From an uncultured Eubacteriales bacterium (lineage in GTDB: Bacteria; Bacillota; Clostridia; Monoglobales; Monoglobaceae): a stretch of DNA of 6,398 bases. The translations under genes and the position numbers were made by a program. The stretch spans positions 1 through 6,398 of the forward strand of contig URZD01000128.1 in NCBI GenBank assembly GCA_900552305.1, in the 5' to 3' direction. Below are positions 5,717 through 6,398 of this stretch, piece by piece. The notes below the pieces were generated by a model. That model ran no database searches. It was not told the origin of the DNA and was given only the letters and a program-made list of their open reading frames with translations. Within the stretch, counting starts at the first letter, position 1. Every line of letters begins with the position of its first letter.

Positions 5717-6398
5717 CTATAGTTTTTCAATAAATTCTTTTATATTTGCAAGATATTTTTTTTGTTCATGCTCCGCAGCAAAGCTATACACAACCTTCGG
5801 ACGCGTTCCGCTCTTTATCTGAATCCTTCCGTACGCCTCGCCCGCAAGCCGTATGCACTCCGTGAGGTCGGGCGCGTCCTCCGCATTGAACAACAGCTCA
5901 ACAGCGGTTTTGGTGCCTTTTACCTCGGTAAATTTTTTCTTTGACGCAAGCCTGCGGATAAGCGCAACCGTCATAAGATTTTCGACCGACTCGGGTACGT
6001 CGCCGTAACGGTCAAGCAGCTCGTCATATACGTCCGAAAAGTCATCGTCGCTCTCGATTGCCGCAATCTTCCTGTACGCGCTCAGTCTTTGGCTGTGCGC
6101 CTTAATATATTTTTCGGGAATAAACGCGTCAACAGGCAAGTCAACGCTTGTTTCAGTTTCCGTCTTGCTCGGCATTCCGCGCAGCTCGCCCACCGCTTCG
6201 GCAAGCAGCTTGCAGTACATCTCATAGCCTACCGTTTCCATATGCCCGCTCTGCTGCGGTCCGATAATATTCCCTGTACCGCGGATTTCAAGGTCGCGCA
6301 ACGCGATTTTGAATCCCGAACCGAACTCCGTAAATTCCCTGATCGCTTCAAGGCGTTTGGTGGAAATTTCAGACAAAACCTTGCCGCGCGTAAACGTC
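5717..6398 (-). CDS. mfd: Transcription-repair coupling factor Mfd, C-terminal part (start outside window)
   Basis: Mfd is a DNA translocase that removes stalled RNA polymerase and recruits UvrA for transcription-coupled repair. About 226 residues are visible of a protein normally near 1150. The frame is open to the window end. It begins in the last part of the RecG-like helicase module (TFTRGKVLSEIS, then REFTEFGSGFKIALRDLEIR), with the TRG motif running through RGTGNIIGPQQSGH (visible residues 39-52), which couples ATP hydrolysis to translocation. From about residue 85 comes the C-terminal regulatory D7 domain, with LPVDAFIPEKYI, a helical LDRYGDVPESVENLM and a final mixed region ending EFIEKL. 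The TTG at 6374-6376 is internal to the conserved sequence and is not the start. Motifs I-V lie outside the window. No terminator separates it from the foldase gene, so read-through is possible. Confidence 0.96.
   Translation of the reverse strand, partial: TFTRGKVLSEISTKRLEAIREFTEFGSGFKIALRDLEIRGTGNIIGPQQSGHMETVGYEMYCKLLAEAVGELRGMPSKTETETSVDLPVDAFIPEKYIKAHSQRLSAYRKIAAIESDDDFSDVYDELLDRYGDVPESVENLMTVALIRRLASKKKFTEVKGTKTAVELLFNAEDAPDLTECIRLAGEAYGRIQIKSGTRPKVVYSFAAEHEQKKYLANIKEFIEKL

Noticed and set aside
5709..5727. Palindrome-like AAAATAGCTATAGTTTTT at the end of mfd
   Set aside because: The symmetry is imperfect and centred with no loop, so it cannot form a terminator hairpin. It is A/T-rich and easily due to chance, and I know of no regulator matching it.
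1..6398. Mobile elements, CRISPR arrays, tRNA or rRNA genes, toxin-antitoxin or defence genes
   Set aside because: No transposase or integrase frame, no spaced direct repeats, no tRNA-like cloverleaf and no foreign-looking block was seen; all genes are core-genome types.

Overview
The window carries a stretch of ordinary chromosomal housekeeping genes, every one on the minus strand. Read in the direction of transcription (from position 6398 down to 1) they are: the C-terminal end of mfd, a membrane-anchored PrsA/parvulin-type foldase, a membrane-anchored FHA protein, a SEDS glycosyltransferase (RodA/FtsW/SpoVE), a class B penicillin-binding protein, truA, and the first 43 codons of a probable hflX. 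Gene content and order, strong GGAGG-type Shine-Dalgarno sites, the mfd-prsA neighbourhood and moderate G+C point to a bacterium of the Firmicutes, most likely class Clostridia. The species cannot be named from the sequence.

Region by region: 5717-6398 is the 3' part of mfd (transcription-repair coupling factor). A 62-bp gap holding a TATAAT hexamer leads into the foldase gene (4218-5654). After 47 bp come three tightly packed genes: FHA protein (3610-4170), SEDS protein (2387-3613) and PBP (1005-2390). They are joined by two 4-bp ATGA stop/start overlaps, which suggests translational coupling. After a 61-bp gap truA (206-943) follows, and 8 nt past its stop codon lies an intrinsic terminator (167-197). 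Beyond the terminator the probable hflX starts with GTG at 129 and runs off the window.

How the genes could work together: the SEDS protein polymerises glycan strands from lipid II and the class B PBP cross-links them, so the adjacent pair is probably a cognate peptidoglycan synthase. The FHA protein places a phosphothreonine-binding domain on the cytoplasmic face of the membrane, a plausible input from Ser/Thr kinase signalling. The upstream foldase would act outside the membrane, where PBP domains fold. Order and composition resemble the mycobacterial fhaB-pstP-rodA-pbpA-pknA-pknB locus, but no kinase or phosphatase is present here. Mfd, TruA and HflX are repair, tRNA-modification and ribosome-rescue neighbours without an obvious link to the wall genes.

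I found no mobile element, CRISPR array, tRNA/rRNA gene or riboswitch, and no gene-free stretch over 300 bases. The window looks like core genome. The most unusual points are the long, extremely acidic cytoplasmic tail on the foldase and the kinase-less FHA-SEDS-PBP cassette.
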